Origin: JAWXBT01 sp964523015
GTDB lineage: Bacteria; Bdellovibrionota_C; UBA2361; J135
Reading direction: 5' to 3'
Assembly: GCA_964523015.1 (NCBI GenBank)
Contig: CAZFXN010000027.1
Location: 1-37,091, forward strand
Length of the DNA stretch: 37,091 nucleotides
Numbering within the stretch: position 1 is the first letter of the stretch; each line of letters opens with the position of its first letter. Below, piece after piece: positions 1-8,042 of this stretch. The notes below the pieces were generated by a model that made no database searches, was not told the origin of the DNA, and worked only from the letters and a program-made list of their open reading frames with translations. The position numbers were made by a program, and so were the translations under genes.

Positions 1-190
1 AAGTTCCAAGGTCGGTACAGGCATCATTTGCTGTGCTTAGATTTGCAGGATCGAGACCTGTTTTTTTAAAATCACCTGCTCTACAAGGTAAAAAATCAGT
101 AGTAGTTGTTGATTTTAGTTCAGCACTAGCAACCTGAACTAAAGAAAAGAATAGCACTAGACACACGCCATTACACAGGTATTTATTCAT
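1..190 (-). CDS. N-terminal part of a secreted protein, cut by the window edge
   Basis: Reading the minus strand from the ATG at 188-190 gives 63 codons without a stop, running off the left edge. The first residues form a Sec signal peptide: MNK followed by a short hydrophobic stretch (LVLFFSLVQV) and a likely cleavage site after ASA at about residue 23. The visible mature part begins ELKSTTTD and contains two cysteines (in PCRAG and DACTD), which could form a disulfide. Nothing visible identifies a family. A TATAAG hexamer lies 8 nt before the ATG. The gene is divergent from the MBOAT gene at 416. Seen: open frame and signal peptide. Inferred: export. The function is unknown. Confidence 0.6.
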   Translation of the reverse strand, partial: MNKYLCNGVCLVLFFSLVQVASAELKSTTTTDFLPCRAGDFKKTGLDPANLSTANDACTDLGT

Positions 191-415
191 ACTATAACCT
201 TATAAAAATACTTAAACACAAAAACACAGAAGAATATTTATGCACTTTTACAAGATGCTAAACTTCCCTCTCCCAATTATAATTATGAATGTTTTTCAAT
301 AATAAGTGATATATAAAGCAAAGAACTGAGCTTCTTTAGAGATTAAAAACAACAATTGTAAAATGCCCTATATTCGATAGAATCAACAAAATTAGGCACT
401 TATCTAAATAATTAA
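191..415. other. Divergent intergenic region
   Basis: This AT-rich stretch of 225 bases separates the secreted-protein start (minus) from the MBOAT gene (plus) and should hold both promoters. A TATCTA hexamer at 401-406 sits 9 nt before the MBOAT ATG, and on the minus strand TATAAG at 199-204 sits 8 nt before the other ATG. No convincing -35 boxes, no Shine-Dalgarno sequence, and no coding remnant were seen. Confidence 0.4.
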
Positions 416-1858
416 ATGCTTTTTAATTCTGCACATTTTATTATATTTTTCCCCTTAGTTTTACTCGGGTATTTTGCCCTACCCAGTAGATTTCGAAATA
501 TCTTTCTTTTGGCCGCTAGTTATTATTTTTATGGATCTTGGAAAATTGAATACCTTTTACTCTTAGTTGGTTCAACAACAGTTGATTACATAGCTGGCTT
601 ACTGATTGATCGTTCTAATAGTCATAGGACAAGAAAATTTTATCTCGCACTAAGTCTTTTTGTTAATCTTGGTGTTCTATTCATATTTAAATATTTTAAT
701 TTTTTTAGAGATTCTTACAACCCTTTAGTTGAAGGGATCTCTAGTACACTACTTTTGCCTAGTGCAGATCTCTTGCTCCCGATTGGTATCTCATTTTATA
801 CCTTTCAATCGATAAGTTATACTATCGATGTATATCGTAAAGCCCGCTCTGCTGAACATAATTTCCTTACTTTTAGTCTCTATATCTCTTTTTTCCCGCA
901 ACTTGTTGCTGGACCTATTGAGAGATCCACTACTCTTTTAAGTCAATTTAAATCTCATAAATATTTTAATTTCGATCGGGTGATTTCTGGTTTTCGACTA
1001 ATGTTAGTTGGATTCTTTAAAAAAATTGTACTGGCTGATAACTTTGCCCATTTTGCTGAATCAGCCTTTTCTAATCCGGGCTCACATTTCGGTCCTGAGG
1101 TTTTAATAGCCGCCTATGCTTTTGGTTTCCAAATCTACTACGACTTCTCTGGATATACAGACATTGCAAGAGGTGCTGCGCGAGTACTTGGTTATGACTT
1201 AATGGAGAACTTTAGGACGCCATATCTGGCAGCATCAATATCCGAATTTTGGCAAAGATGGCATATCTCTCTTTCTACATGGTTTAGAGATTACCTTTAC
1301 ATACCTCTTGGCGGTAACAAGAAAGGGAAATTTAGATGGTCCCTGAATATATTAGTTGTCTTTACCCTTAGTGGTTTATGGCATGGTGCAAACTGGACCT
1401 TTTTTATCTGGGGATTGCTACATGCTCTTTTCTTTCTATCAGCCAAAGTCTTAGCTCCTACCTGGAAAGTAATATCTAATATCTTCCCGGCAAATGCAGT
1501 GCATCTCTTTGAAGTGCTATTAACATTTCATCTTGTAACCTTTTCCTGGATATTTTTTCGTGCAAACTCATTAGATGATGCCTATTTGCTTGTTAATAAT
1601 CTTTTTATACTAGGCAACTTAAAGTTCGGCATGCAGAACTTTTACTCCTTAATTACACCTCTACTTTTTGGCCTATTAATTTTTATCATTTTTACTTTTG
1701 GATTAAGACTGGCGTCATTAACCCTAATTAAAGTATCTCCAAGATCTGAAATCTACATCGAACATACTTTGAAACATGGAGTAATTTACGGAATGATTAT
1801 AGGGATCCTACTATTTGGAGTATTTAAGAAAATTCCATTTATTTATTTTCAATTTTAG
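416..1858 (+). CDS. MBOAT family O-acyltransferase (AlgI/DltB-like)
   Basis: This 480-residue polytopic membrane protein matches the size and motifs of the membrane-bound O-acyltransferase family. Characteristic stretches are PQLVAGPIER (161-170), YYDFSGYTDIARG (241-253), FWQRWHISLSTW (278-289) and LWHGANWTF (321-329), whose His323 corresponds to the invariant catalytic histidine. Family members move acyl groups, usually acetyl, from the cytoplasm across the inner membrane for O-acylation of exopolysaccharide, as AlgI does for alginate. The next gene is an SGNH-type protein that overlaps this stop codon by one base, matching the usual MBOAT/SGNH partnership. No Shine-Dalgarno sequence is visible; a TATCTA hexamer lies 9 nt upstream of the ATG. 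The polymer that is acylated cannot be told from sequence. Confidence 0.93.
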   Translation: MLFNSAHFIIFFPLVLLGYFALPSRFRNIFLLAASYYFYGSWKIEYLLLLVGSTTVDYIAGLLIDRSNSHRTRKFYLALSLFVNLGVLFIFKYFNFFRDSYNPLVEGISSTLLLPSADLLLPIGISFYTFQSISYTIDVYRKARSAEHNFLTFSLYISFFPQLVAGPIERSTTLLSQFKSHKYFNFDRVISGFRLMLVGFFKKIVLADNFAHFAESAFSNPGSHFGPEVLIAAYAFGFQIYYDFSGYTDIARGAARVLGYDLMENFRTPYLAASISEFWQRWHISLSTWFRDYLYIPLGGNKKGKFRWSLNILVVFTLSGLWHGANWTFFIWGLLHALFFLSAKVLAPTWKVISNIFPANAVHLFEVLLTFHLVTFSWIFFRANSLDDAYLLVNNLFILGNLKFGMQNFYSLITPLLFGLLIFIIFTFGLRLASLTLIKVSPRSEIYIEHTLKHGVIYGMIIGILLFGVFKKIPFIYFQF

Positions 1859-2841
1859 TGTTTTACACAATGAAAAGAATAACACTATTTATAGCACCTT
1901 TACTTCTAATTCTTTGGATACTGGAACTTACATCACAAACCCTATATCAAAGCCGATCTGATATGTATTTCCCACAGGAAACATTTAAGAACGAGACTAA
2001 AAAATGGCAAATTCTAATTCTTGGATCCTCACATGCGGCTGAGGGAATTAATCCAGAATATTTTTCAAAGCCTGCATTTAATTTAGCTTTTAGTTATCAA
2101 GATCTTTACTATGATACAAAACTTTTGGAAAAATATATCGAGTCGTTACCTAGTTTAGAAACTATAATCCAAGAGATTAGCTTTTTCTCTTTAGGATACG
2201 ATACTGCTAAGCTTAGCCCACACCTACTCCATGAATACTATAAATTACATGAGATCGTTCCTCGACTTACAAATATTCCTGTGGCAGTTCTCTTTTCATC
2301 ATCTATATGGTTACATAAAGATACTTTTTTTGTTGATTTACTTAGAAAGAAACTTCCAAGTCCATACAAAATATATCCAAGCGTTACTATTCCGGCACTG
2401 AGACTTAAGAATGACACTCTTTTACAGAGTGGGTATCGCTACTCTGGATCCTCAATGAAGAAGGAAAAATTATTAGATAATGCAAAATTAAGAGCTTCTC
2501 TTTATCAGGGCACTTATCAAAATGATGAGGAATTTAAAAACAGGGAATATCTAAAGACACTAGTTGAACTATCTGCAGAGCATAAAAAAAAGGTAATTTT
2601 AATAACTGCTCCAGTTACTAAAGAGTATAAAGAACAGTTTAATTATGATTTCTTAAGTAGATTCTATCGGGAAATAGATAATTTTTTAAAGGAACACCCA
2701 TCTGTTGTTTATCAAGATCTAAGTAGTTCAGACGTTTTTGAGAGTTCCGATTTTACTAACTCAGATCACCTAAACAACGAAGGAAGCAAGAAATTGACCC
2801 TTATTGTAAATAAATCCCTCAATAACGAGACAGCGTTTTAA
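1858..2841 (+). CDS. SGNH-hydrolase-like partner of the MBOAT protein
   Basis: This 327-residue protein has one N-terminal membrane helix (about 7-24) and a globular part outside the cytoplasm. It carries the SGNH signatures: ILGSSHAAEGINP around residues 54-66, with Ser57/58 as the nucleophile candidate, and NSDHLNNEGSKKL near the end, where Asp303 and His304 would complete the triad. Known relatives (AlgX/AlgJ type) attach acyl groups delivered by MBOAT proteins to exported glycans. The GTG start overlaps the last base of the MBOAT stop (TAGTG), so translation is probably coupled; an in-frame ATG at 1870 is the alternative start. Overall similarity to named subfamilies is low and acceptor specificity is unknown. 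Confidence 0.75.
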   Translation: MFYTMKRITLFIAPLLLILWILELTSQTLYQSRSDMYFPQETFKNETKKWQILILGSSHAAEGINPEYFSKPAFNLAFSYQDLYYDTKLLEKYIESLPSLETIIQEISFFSLGYDTAKLSPHLLHEYYKLHEIVPRLTNIPVAVLFSSSIWLHKDTFFVDLLRKKLPSPYKIYPSVTIPALRLKNDTLLQSGYRYSGSSMKKEKLLDNAKLRASLYQGTYQNDEEFKNREYLKTLVELSAEHKKKVILITAPVTKEYKEQFNYDFLSRFYREIDNFLKEHPSVVYQDLSSSDVFESSDFTNSDHLNNEGSKKLTLIVNKSLNNETAF

Positions 2842-2919
2842 GCACAGAGGCAAAACGATCGTCTACTAAAATCAGACTCTCTATAGTGAATCCCTCTCTT
2901 GATTTAAACATATGATACC

Positions 2920-2959
2920 GAGCTATATTGGGTTTTGCTGGCAAAATTCAATATAGCTC
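2920..2959. repeat. Stem-loop 1 (11-bp arms, extendable)
   Basis: GAGCTATATTG (2920-2930) is the exact reverse complement of CAATATAGCTC (2949-2959). The interior TTTTGC and GCAAAA also pair, and the two bases between the paired blocks would form G-U pairs in RNA, giving a nearly continuous stem of about 18 pairs. The right arm plus following bases (CAATATAGCTCAGC, 2949-2962) resembles CAATATACTCAGC at 3002-3014, so stems 1 and 3 may share ancestry. Confidence 0.7.
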
Positions 2960-2964
2960 AGCGA

Positions 2965-2992
2965 GCAAAATAATGGCGATGCCATTTTTTGC
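2965..2992 (+). terminator. Stem-loop 2, possible intrinsic terminator
   Basis: AATGGC (2972-2977), a GAT loop, and GCCATT (2981-2986) form a stem that runs directly into T residues (2985-2990). Outer bases GCAAAA (2965-2970) and TTTTGC (2987-2992) also pair, leaving one bulged T. It could end the MBOAT/SGNH transcript, though it lies about 130 bases after the stop codon at 2841. It may instead be one member of the structured array. Confidence 0.45.
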
Positions 2993-3004
2993 CGCAGAAA
3001 ACAA

Positions 3005-3085
3005 TATACTCAGCCATAATAACGATAGCCAAAGCCGATTAGGCTTTGACAATAAGTACAGAAAAACCTGCTATGGCTGAGTATA
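3005..3085. repeat. Stem-loop 3: 14-bp inverted repeat with nested hairpin
   Basis: TATACTCAGCCATA (3005-3018) is the exact reverse complement of TATGGCTGAGTATA (3072-3085). Between them CAAAGCC (3030-3036) and GGCTTTG (3042-3048) form a nested 7-bp hairpin with a GATTA loop. The right half of this structure overlaps the dispersed repeat at 3049-3098. Confidence 0.75.
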
Positions 3086-3098
3086 TCAACTACTTTTG
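3049..3098 (+). repeat. Dispersed repeat, copy A (~50 bp)
   Basis: These 50 bases match 32040-32089 at 45 positions in the same orientation, including an uninterrupted identical core from GAAAAACCTGC through TATGGCTGAGTAT. Copy A forms the right arm of stem-loop 3. Such a match in non-coding DNA 29 kb apart points to a repeat family of the genome. Confidence 0.75.
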
Positions 3099-3164
3099 TC
3101 ATCATATTCGGGTAGCGGCAGAGCTGGTTAATAGTATTTAATTTTCAATATTTATTTGGTTTCA

Positions 3165-4982
3165 ATGAAAGGACCTCTAACCTCAACTACATCTCCTATT
3201 GATGTTGCACTTAATGGGCGACAGCGTCCTGAACACGCTAAATTAGGAGAGTGGGAGGCAACAGCCATCTGCGGTAACGACATTAGTAGTTCATGTCTTT
3301 ATGTCACAGCTTTAGCGTTAAGTTTTGCTGGTCCTATCGCTCCAATTTGTTTGGCGATGGTGGCCGGTGTTCTTTGGCTTTTTCGTGGCATTTATGCTGA
3401 AGTTGTTGGGGCGCTCCCTCTTAATGGTGGGGCGTACAACGCGCTCCTTAACACAACCAGTAAGTATAGAGCGAGCATCGCGGCATGTTTAACTTTACTT
3501 TCCTATATCGCTACTGCGGTGATCTCTGGTCATGAAGCTATCCACTATCTTAATAGTGCATGGAGAGAAACTGGTCATTCCCAACTTAGCCATAATGAAG
3601 TCTTGATTTTTTCTATCGGACTCCTTGGAGTTTTTGCTCTCCTTACCATCAAGGGAATTGGAGAGAGTGCTAAAGCAGCTCTTATTATGTTTACCTTTCA
3701 TGTCGGAAGCTTACTTGTATTAATTGGATTCTGTGCATTTTACGTTTTTACAAATGGGCTTGATCTGTTTCACCTTAATATGGCTGCCCCGCCACCTCAA
3801 CCAAGTAACTATCCAATGCTATTTGGGTTTTCTGTTGCTCTTTTAGGGATCTCTGGTTTTGAAAGCTCGGCCAACTTTGTTGAGGAACAAAAACAAGGAG
3901 TCTTTCCAAAAACATTAAGAAATATGTGGATAACTGCTACATTTTTTAATATCTCGATCTGTATTTTAGCACTCTGCATTGTACCTCTTAGCGAAGTAAC
4001 AAATTTTCAATCAGTTCTACTTGCAAGGATGGGAGAGATTGCTGGTGGATCTTGGCTAAGCATTTTGATCAGCCTTAATGCTGGGGTTGTCTTAAGTGGT
4101 GCAGTGCTTACTAGCTACGTCGGCGTTACTGGTCTTATGCATCGAATGGCACTTGATAGATGTCTTCCTCAATTCTTTTTGAAAACGGGTGGGTTTGGTA
4201 CTCGCTATAGAATTATCACTGCATTTTTTATCTTATCAGCCATCTTAGTTTATTTGGCCGACGATGTAACAAAACTCGCCGCGGTATATACGATCTCTTT
4301 TCTTTCTGTTATGGGCCTTTTTGCCTATGGAAATATGTTGTTAAAAGTTAAACGAGACAAATTACCTAGAGATACTCGCGTTAGTTGGTTTGCTCTTTTT
4401 GTTGCTCTACTAGCTGTTAGTGTTGGCCTTATAGGGAATGTTATTTTAAGGATCGAGAATTCAAAGGTATTCGTACTTTATTTCTTCGTTGCGCTTTTAA
4501 TTGTAACTATAATGCTTGAAAGAACCAGCTTATTAAAAGCTGGTATCTACGTTGTTCGATCACTTAACGCCTATGTCGCTAAGATGAATAATCGACTAAC
4601 TAGAGCGATGGAGCAAAAACTTGACGATATCAATTCTCAGACTGTCGTATTTTTTACTCGTGGTGATAACATAGCTAACTTAAATAACGCTATGCTCTAC
4701 GTAAGAGACAATGAGACAACTAACAATATTAAAGTAGTGGTTGTTCTAAATAAAGAGCAAGAAATTCCATTAAATATAGAAAAAGATTTGAAATTTTTAA
4801 ACCAGGCTTATCCAGAGATAAAAATTGAATTTGTGGTTGAGCGTGGATCTTTTGGTCCAGAGCTACTTAGAGAACTCTCTGCTCGTTGGAGGATTCCACT
4901 TAATTTTATGTTTATTGGATCACCTGGAGATAAGTTTCCTCACTCCCTTTCAGAGCTAGGAGGGGTTAGGTTAATTATATAA
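3165..4982 (+). CDS. APC-type amino acid permease with C-terminal cytosolic domain
   Basis: The first ~455 residues form about a dozen hydrophobic helices with an APC-superfamily pattern, including the helix-1 region (YVTALALSFAGPIAPICL) and a loop reading EVVGALPLNGGAYN, close to the family's GGxY element. The last ~130 residues are hydrophilic and alternate strands and helices (QTVVFFTRGDN, NIKVVVVLNKEQ), a layout like the Usp-like tails of some APC transporters, probably cytosolic and regulatory. The product is about 605 residues. A TTG start at 3156 would add MVS, but the ATG at 3165 has TATTTA 10 nt upstream and is preferred. It converges with a UspA-type gene only 8 bases away. The substrate is not predictable beyond amino acids or amines. 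Confidence 0.88.
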   Translation: MKGPLTSTTSPIDVALNGRQRPEHAKLGEWEATAICGNDISSSCLYVTALALSFAGPIAPICLAMVAGVLWLFRGIYAEVVGALPLNGGAYNALLNTTSKYRASIAACLTLLSYIATAVISGHEAIHYLNSAWRETGHSQLSHNEVLIFSIGLLGVFALLTIKGIGESAKAALIMFTFHVGSLLVLIGFCAFYVFTNGLDLFHLNMAAPPPQPSNYPMLFGFSVALLGISGFESSANFVEEQKQGVFPKTLRNMWITATFFNISICILALCIVPLSEVTNFQSVLLARMGEIAGGSWLSILISLNAGVVLSGAVLTSYVGVTGLMHRMALDRCLPQFFLKTGGFGTRYRIITAFFILSAILVYLADDVTKLAAVYTISFLSVMGLFAYGNMLLKVKRDKLPRDTRVSWFALFVALLAVSVGLIGNVILRIENSKVFVLYFFVALLIVTIMLERTSLLKAGIYVVRSLNAYVAKMNNRLTRAMEQKLDDINSQTVVFFTRGDNIANLNNAMLYVRDNETTNNIKVVVVLNKEQEIPLNIEKDLKFLNQAYPEIKIEFVVERGSFGPELLRELSARWRIPLNFMFIGSPGDKFPHSLSELGGVRLII

Positions 4983-4990
4983 AAATCTTT

Positions 4991-5446
4991 TTAGGCTTTG
5001 GTTGATGGGACTACTAACACTGGACAAGCAGCATGACGAGCAACTCTTTCAGCAACACTTCCGATCAATAGACTTTTAATTCCACTCCTACCATGCGTTG
5101 CAATAATCACAAGATGTGCACCAAACTCATTTGCATAATTTGTAATTTCAGCATGGATTGGTCCCTTAGCTTCTACGACCGTTATTGTAGCTTCGATCCC
5201 AGCTAATTTACTTTGAACTAAAGCTTCAAGCTCTTTACCAACCTTATCAACAAGTTGTTTTTGAATCTCAACACCTGGGAAAACTGGAAATTCCATAGCA
5301 TAAATCATCGCTGCCTGTGCGGGATCTTCTACAATAGTGATTACATTAATCTCTGCATTAAGGGCAATGGCATACTCCTTTGCAATATCAAAAGCAGCGT
5401 AAGATTCCTTAGAAAGGTCTGTAGTTAAAACAATAAGTTTTTTCAT
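4991..5446 (-). CDS. Universal stress protein, UspA family
   Basis: This 151-residue single-domain protein has the canonical Usp start (MKKLIVLTTDLSKES) with an Asp after strand one, and the ATP-binding loop near the end: THGRSG (117-122) followed by IGSVAERV (128-135), matching the x-2x-G-9x-G-S pattern of ATP-binding members, although the first glycine is Ala here. The final CPVLVVP strand is also typical. Family members are cytosolic and respond to starvation or stress. It lies tail to tail with the permease whose C-terminal domain may be Usp-like, so a functional link is possible. TAATAT (5457-5462, minus) sits 10 nt before the ATG; no Shine-Dalgarno sequence is seen. Confidence 0.93.
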   Translation of the reverse strand: MKKLIVLTTDLSKESYAAFDIAKEYAIALNAEINVITIVEDPAQAAMIYAMEFPVFPGVEIQKQLVDKVGKELEALVQSKLAGIEATITVVEAKGPIHAEITNYANEFGAHLVIIATHGRSGIKSLLIGSVAERVARHAACPVLVVPSTKA

Positions 5447-5508
5447 TTTAAGCCCAATATTAAAAAGCAGTCATATGCTAACATAAAACTTACCAAATTG
5501 ATGAGTGC

Positions 5509-5524
5509 AACTTTTTAAAAAGTT
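5509..5524. promoter_or_regulatory. 16-bp perfect palindrome, possible operator
   Basis: AACTTTTTAAAAAGTT is a perfect dyad in the 141-bp divergent region between the UspA gene (minus) and the DUF4143 ATPase gene (plus). Its position could control either gene. An AT-only core makes chance occurrence in this AT-rich DNA quite possible. Confidence 0.3.
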
Positions 5525-5587
5525 ATCGTCGAGAACCATCAATAGAAAAAGTTTGTCTGGAAATCTAAAGTATGCTTTAATAATCGG

Positions 5588-6769
5588 ATGGATATCTTAA
5601 GTAACCTTAATAGAGAAATTAACCTACCTAAATCACAGCATTTTTTTCTTTTTGGGGCTAGACAAACCGGCAAAACGACACTTATTAGAGAGGTTTTTGG
5701 CAGTTCAAAGCTTAAAGAATACAACTTACTCCTTAGTCATGAATATACACGACTTGTTGCAAATCCAAGCCTTTTTCGAGAAGAGATCTCAGCCCTCAAA
5801 AATACAATCAAGTATGTTTTTGTTGATGAGGTACAGAGAATTCCTGCCTTACTTAACGAGATACAATTTTTAATTGATCAGAAAACTCCCCAAACTTTTA
5901 TACTAACAGGGTCCAGTGCAAGAAAACTAAAGCGTGGACATGGAAACTTACTGGCTGGTCGAGCCTGGTCGTACAACCTTTACCCAGTTACGTACTATGA
6001 ACTTAATGAAGCAGCTAATCTAACTTCGATACTTAGCTATGGCACATTACCAAATAATATTACTGCACCTGATATTCTTACCAAAAATGAGAATTTGAGA
6101 TCCTATGTAGATGTTTATTTACGTGAAGAGATCGAGGCTGAGGCTCTCTCGCGAAACATCGGTGGATTTATTCGTTTTCTATCTAGCGCGGCACAGGTAA
6201 ACGGAGAACAGTTAAACTATACTAGCATTGCACATGATGTCGGATTAAGCTCTGTAACAGTCAAAGAGTATTTTAAAATCTTAGTAGATACATTAATTGG
6301 TTCTCTCTTATTACCTTTTTCTCATTCAGAAAGGAAAAAGCATAAGACCAGCCCTAAGTTCTACTTTTTTGATACAGGTGTTCTTAGGTCACTGCAGAAA
6401 AGGCTAACTCTTGAAGTGCAACCAAAAACTTTTGAGTATGGAAACTACTTTGAAACTTGGATAATTAATGAAGTAATTAGAATTTCATCTTATCAGCGTA
6501 AAGATCTTATTCTATCTTTTTTACGCACTGCTGGTGGTGCAGAGGTGGATCTAATTATTGAAACTCCACGTGGTAAAGTTTTTGGGGTAGAGATTAAAAG
6601 CAAAGAAGCTCCAATGCCATCTGATTTTGAGCCAGGATTTAATGCTTTAAAAAAAGTTGCTCCTAAGGCTCAGTGCTTCTGTGTATGTACTGGGAAGAAT
6701 CGTCGCCAAGTTGGTCAGTACGAAGTCTTACCTTACAATGAGTTTTTAAAATTCATTAGGGAGTTATAA
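5588..6769 (+). CDS. AAA ATPase of the DUF4143 family
   Basis: This 393-residue protein has the full architecture of the widespread ATP-binding/DUF4143 proteins. The Walker A motif GARQTGKTT lies at 23-31, Walker B (YVFVDEVQRI) has Asp80-Glu81, and a sensor-like TGSSARK lies at 107-113. A winged-helix-like middle (about 190-240) is followed by the DUF4143 region with FYFFDTGVLRSL and GNYFETWIINEV, then a PD-(D/E)xK-like element (GGAEVDLIIE...VFGVEIKSK). The family's role is unsettled; genomic islands often carry it. TATGCT at 5571-5576 is 11 nt before the ATG and there is no Shine-Dalgarno sequence. It ends 12 bases from the convergent GT4 gene. Confidence 0.92.
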   Translation: MDILSNLNREINLPKSQHFFLFGARQTGKTTLIREVFGSSKLKEYNLLLSHEYTRLVANPSLFREEISALKNTIKYVFVDEVQRIPALLNEIQFLIDQKTPQTFILTGSSARKLKRGHGNLLAGRAWSYNLYPVTYYELNEAANLTSILSYGTLPNNITAPDILTKNENLRSYVDVYLREEIEAEALSRNIGGFIRFLSSAAQVNGEQLNYTSIAHDVGLSSVTVKEYFKILVDTLIGSLLLPFSHSERKKHKTSPKFYFFDTGVLRSLQKRLTLEVQPKTFEYGNYFETWIINEVIRISSYQRKDLILSFLRTAGGAEVDLIIETPRGKVFGVEIKSKEAPMPSDFEPGFNALKKVAPKAQCFCVCTGKNRRQVGQYEVLPYNEFLKFIREL

Positions 6770-6780
6770 ATCTTATCGGC

Positions 6781-7959
6781 TTAAGATTTTAACACTTGCC
6801 AATAGTTCTTTGCACAATTCTCCCACGATCTCTCCTTAACAGATTCTTGAGCATTCTTTTCAACTTTACTAACTAGGTTTTCGTCTGAGGTTAGTGCAAT
6901 AATCTGCGAAGCTAGCTTGCCTTGACTACTAAGATCAAAAAGGAAACCATTTTCGCCATCAGTAAGAATATTTTTATGTGCTAAAATATCTGAAGCAAAA
7001 ATAAGTTTACCCATAGCTAATGCCTCAAGAATAGAATTTGGTGTTCCTTCATGAGTTGAGGCAGTGATATAGGCACTAGATAGGGCTATATATAAAGGCA
7101 CCTCCCTCGGATTAACTTCCCCAATAAAATGAACCTGAGATTCAAGATTGTAAGTAGCCACAAGATTCTTTAGTTCTGCAACATAATTTGTATTATCAAT
7201 TCTGCCACAAAGTAAAAGCTGAAATTCTTTTAACTCAGGCTTAGTCATTAACTCAATTAACCATCTAATATTCTTGCGTGGAATTATAGTCCCGACAAAA
7301 AGTAATGTTTTAGTTTGAAAGTTAATGTTTTTATTATTTACAAAACTTTTTATCTGCTCATCACTTGGCTTAGATACTGTAATGCCATTCGGGATATATG
7401 ATATTTTGCTCTGGAATGAAGGAAAATTTGACTTTAGTTGACTACAAAAATCTTCGCTAACACAGATCGTGTGCTTTGCGTTTGCAATAACTGTTTTAAA
7501 GATAACTTTGCCAAAAAATGTGTTAAGCATCTTTACTTCAGCACCACGCACTATATAGATGTACGGTCTTTTTGTTACAAGTTTTGAAAAATAAGCAATA
7601 AGCCCAGCAAATATCCAGTTGGCAATAAGGAGATCATATTTTTTTTGAAAAGAAATACAGGATAAAAGCATTGACAGCCCAAGAATAGGCAACTGGATAA
7701 TGAGCCAAGGTCGGTTTGTTAAATTAGGTATTATTCCTGCCCCGAAAGCTAATCCTGGTTTGCTTGAAAACTTATAACGAAATCTTTTAACTTCAATATT
7801 ATTATAAGATTCAGAGCTTGGCTCAGATTTGTCCAAAGGAGCTAAGACGAGAATCTTTTTTGCATCCTTCGCTAAGGCATCAACAAGTCTCTTAACAAAG
7901 ATGCCTGCATCATCTCCATCAAATCTTGGATAGGAAGTAGTTAAAAAAGCAAGGTTCAT
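6781..7959 (-). CDS. GT4 family glycosyltransferase
   Basis: This GT-B fold retaining glycosyltransferase of 392 residues opens with MNLAFLTTSYPR and FDGDDAGIFV, the usual N-terminal loop for GT4 enzymes. The C-terminal half has VGTIIPRKNIRWLI (start of the nucleotide-sugar domain) and the EX7E motif in HEGTPNSILEALAMG (Glu304 and Glu312). It is cytoplasmic, transfers a sugar from an NDP- or GDP-sugar, and most likely acts in surface glycan assembly like its neighbours. A TTG at 7995 would add 12 residues and has TATAGT 11 nt upstream, but the ATG at 7957-7959 fits the family start better. It is divergent from the AsnB gene. Confidence 0.92.
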   Translation of the reverse strand: MNLAFLTTSYPRFDGDDAGIFVKRLVDALAKDAKKILVLAPLDKSEPSSESYNNIEVKRFRYKFSSKPGLAFGAGIIPNLTNRPWLIIQLPILGLSMLLSCISFQKKYDLLIANWIFAGLIAYFSKLVTKRPYIYIVRGAEVKMLNTFFGKVIFKTVIANAKHTICVSEDFCSQLKSNFPSFQSKISYIPNGITVSKPSDEQIKSFVNNKNINFQTKTLLFVGTIIPRKNIRWLIELMTKPELKEFQLLLCGRIDNTNYVAELKNLVATYNLESQVHFIGEVNPREVPLYIALSSAYITASTHEGTPNSILEALAMGKLIFASDILAHKNILTDGENGFLFDLSSQGKLASQIIALTSDENLVSKVEKNAQESVKERSWENCAKNYWQVLKS

Positions 7960-8006
7960 AAATCGTAGGTTGCCTAATTTAAGATAATGTCGCAACGATA
8001 ACTAGA

Positions 8007-8031
8007 ACTATAATTCTATCCATTTTATGCT
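8007..8031. promoter_or_regulatory. Divergent promoter region between GT4 and asnB
   Basis: The 83-bp gap holds overlapping -10-like boxes on opposite strands: TATAAT (plus, 8009-8014) and TATAGT (minus, 8012-8007), plus TATGCT (plus, 8026-8031), 11 nt before the asnB ATG. No clear -35 box accompanies them. Confidence 0.35.
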
Positions 8032-8042
8032 AGTCTATCTCT

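Larger units (their letters stand above)
2842..3164. other. Gene-free region holding a stem-loop array
   Basis: About 320 bases lie between the SGNH gene and the permease. No open frame of note was seen. The middle (2920-3085) holds three successive stem-loops, listed separately, and the last arm belongs to a repeat found again near 32040. The final 15 bases before the permease carry TATTTA at 3149-3154, a possible -10 box 10 nt before the ATG at 3165. Confidence 0.6.

Noticed and set aside
2920..3085. Stem-loop array read as a riboswitch or CRISPR
   Set aside because: There are no regular spacers or direct repeats of CRISPR type, and no riboswitch consensus was recognised; it is reported as a structured repeat only.
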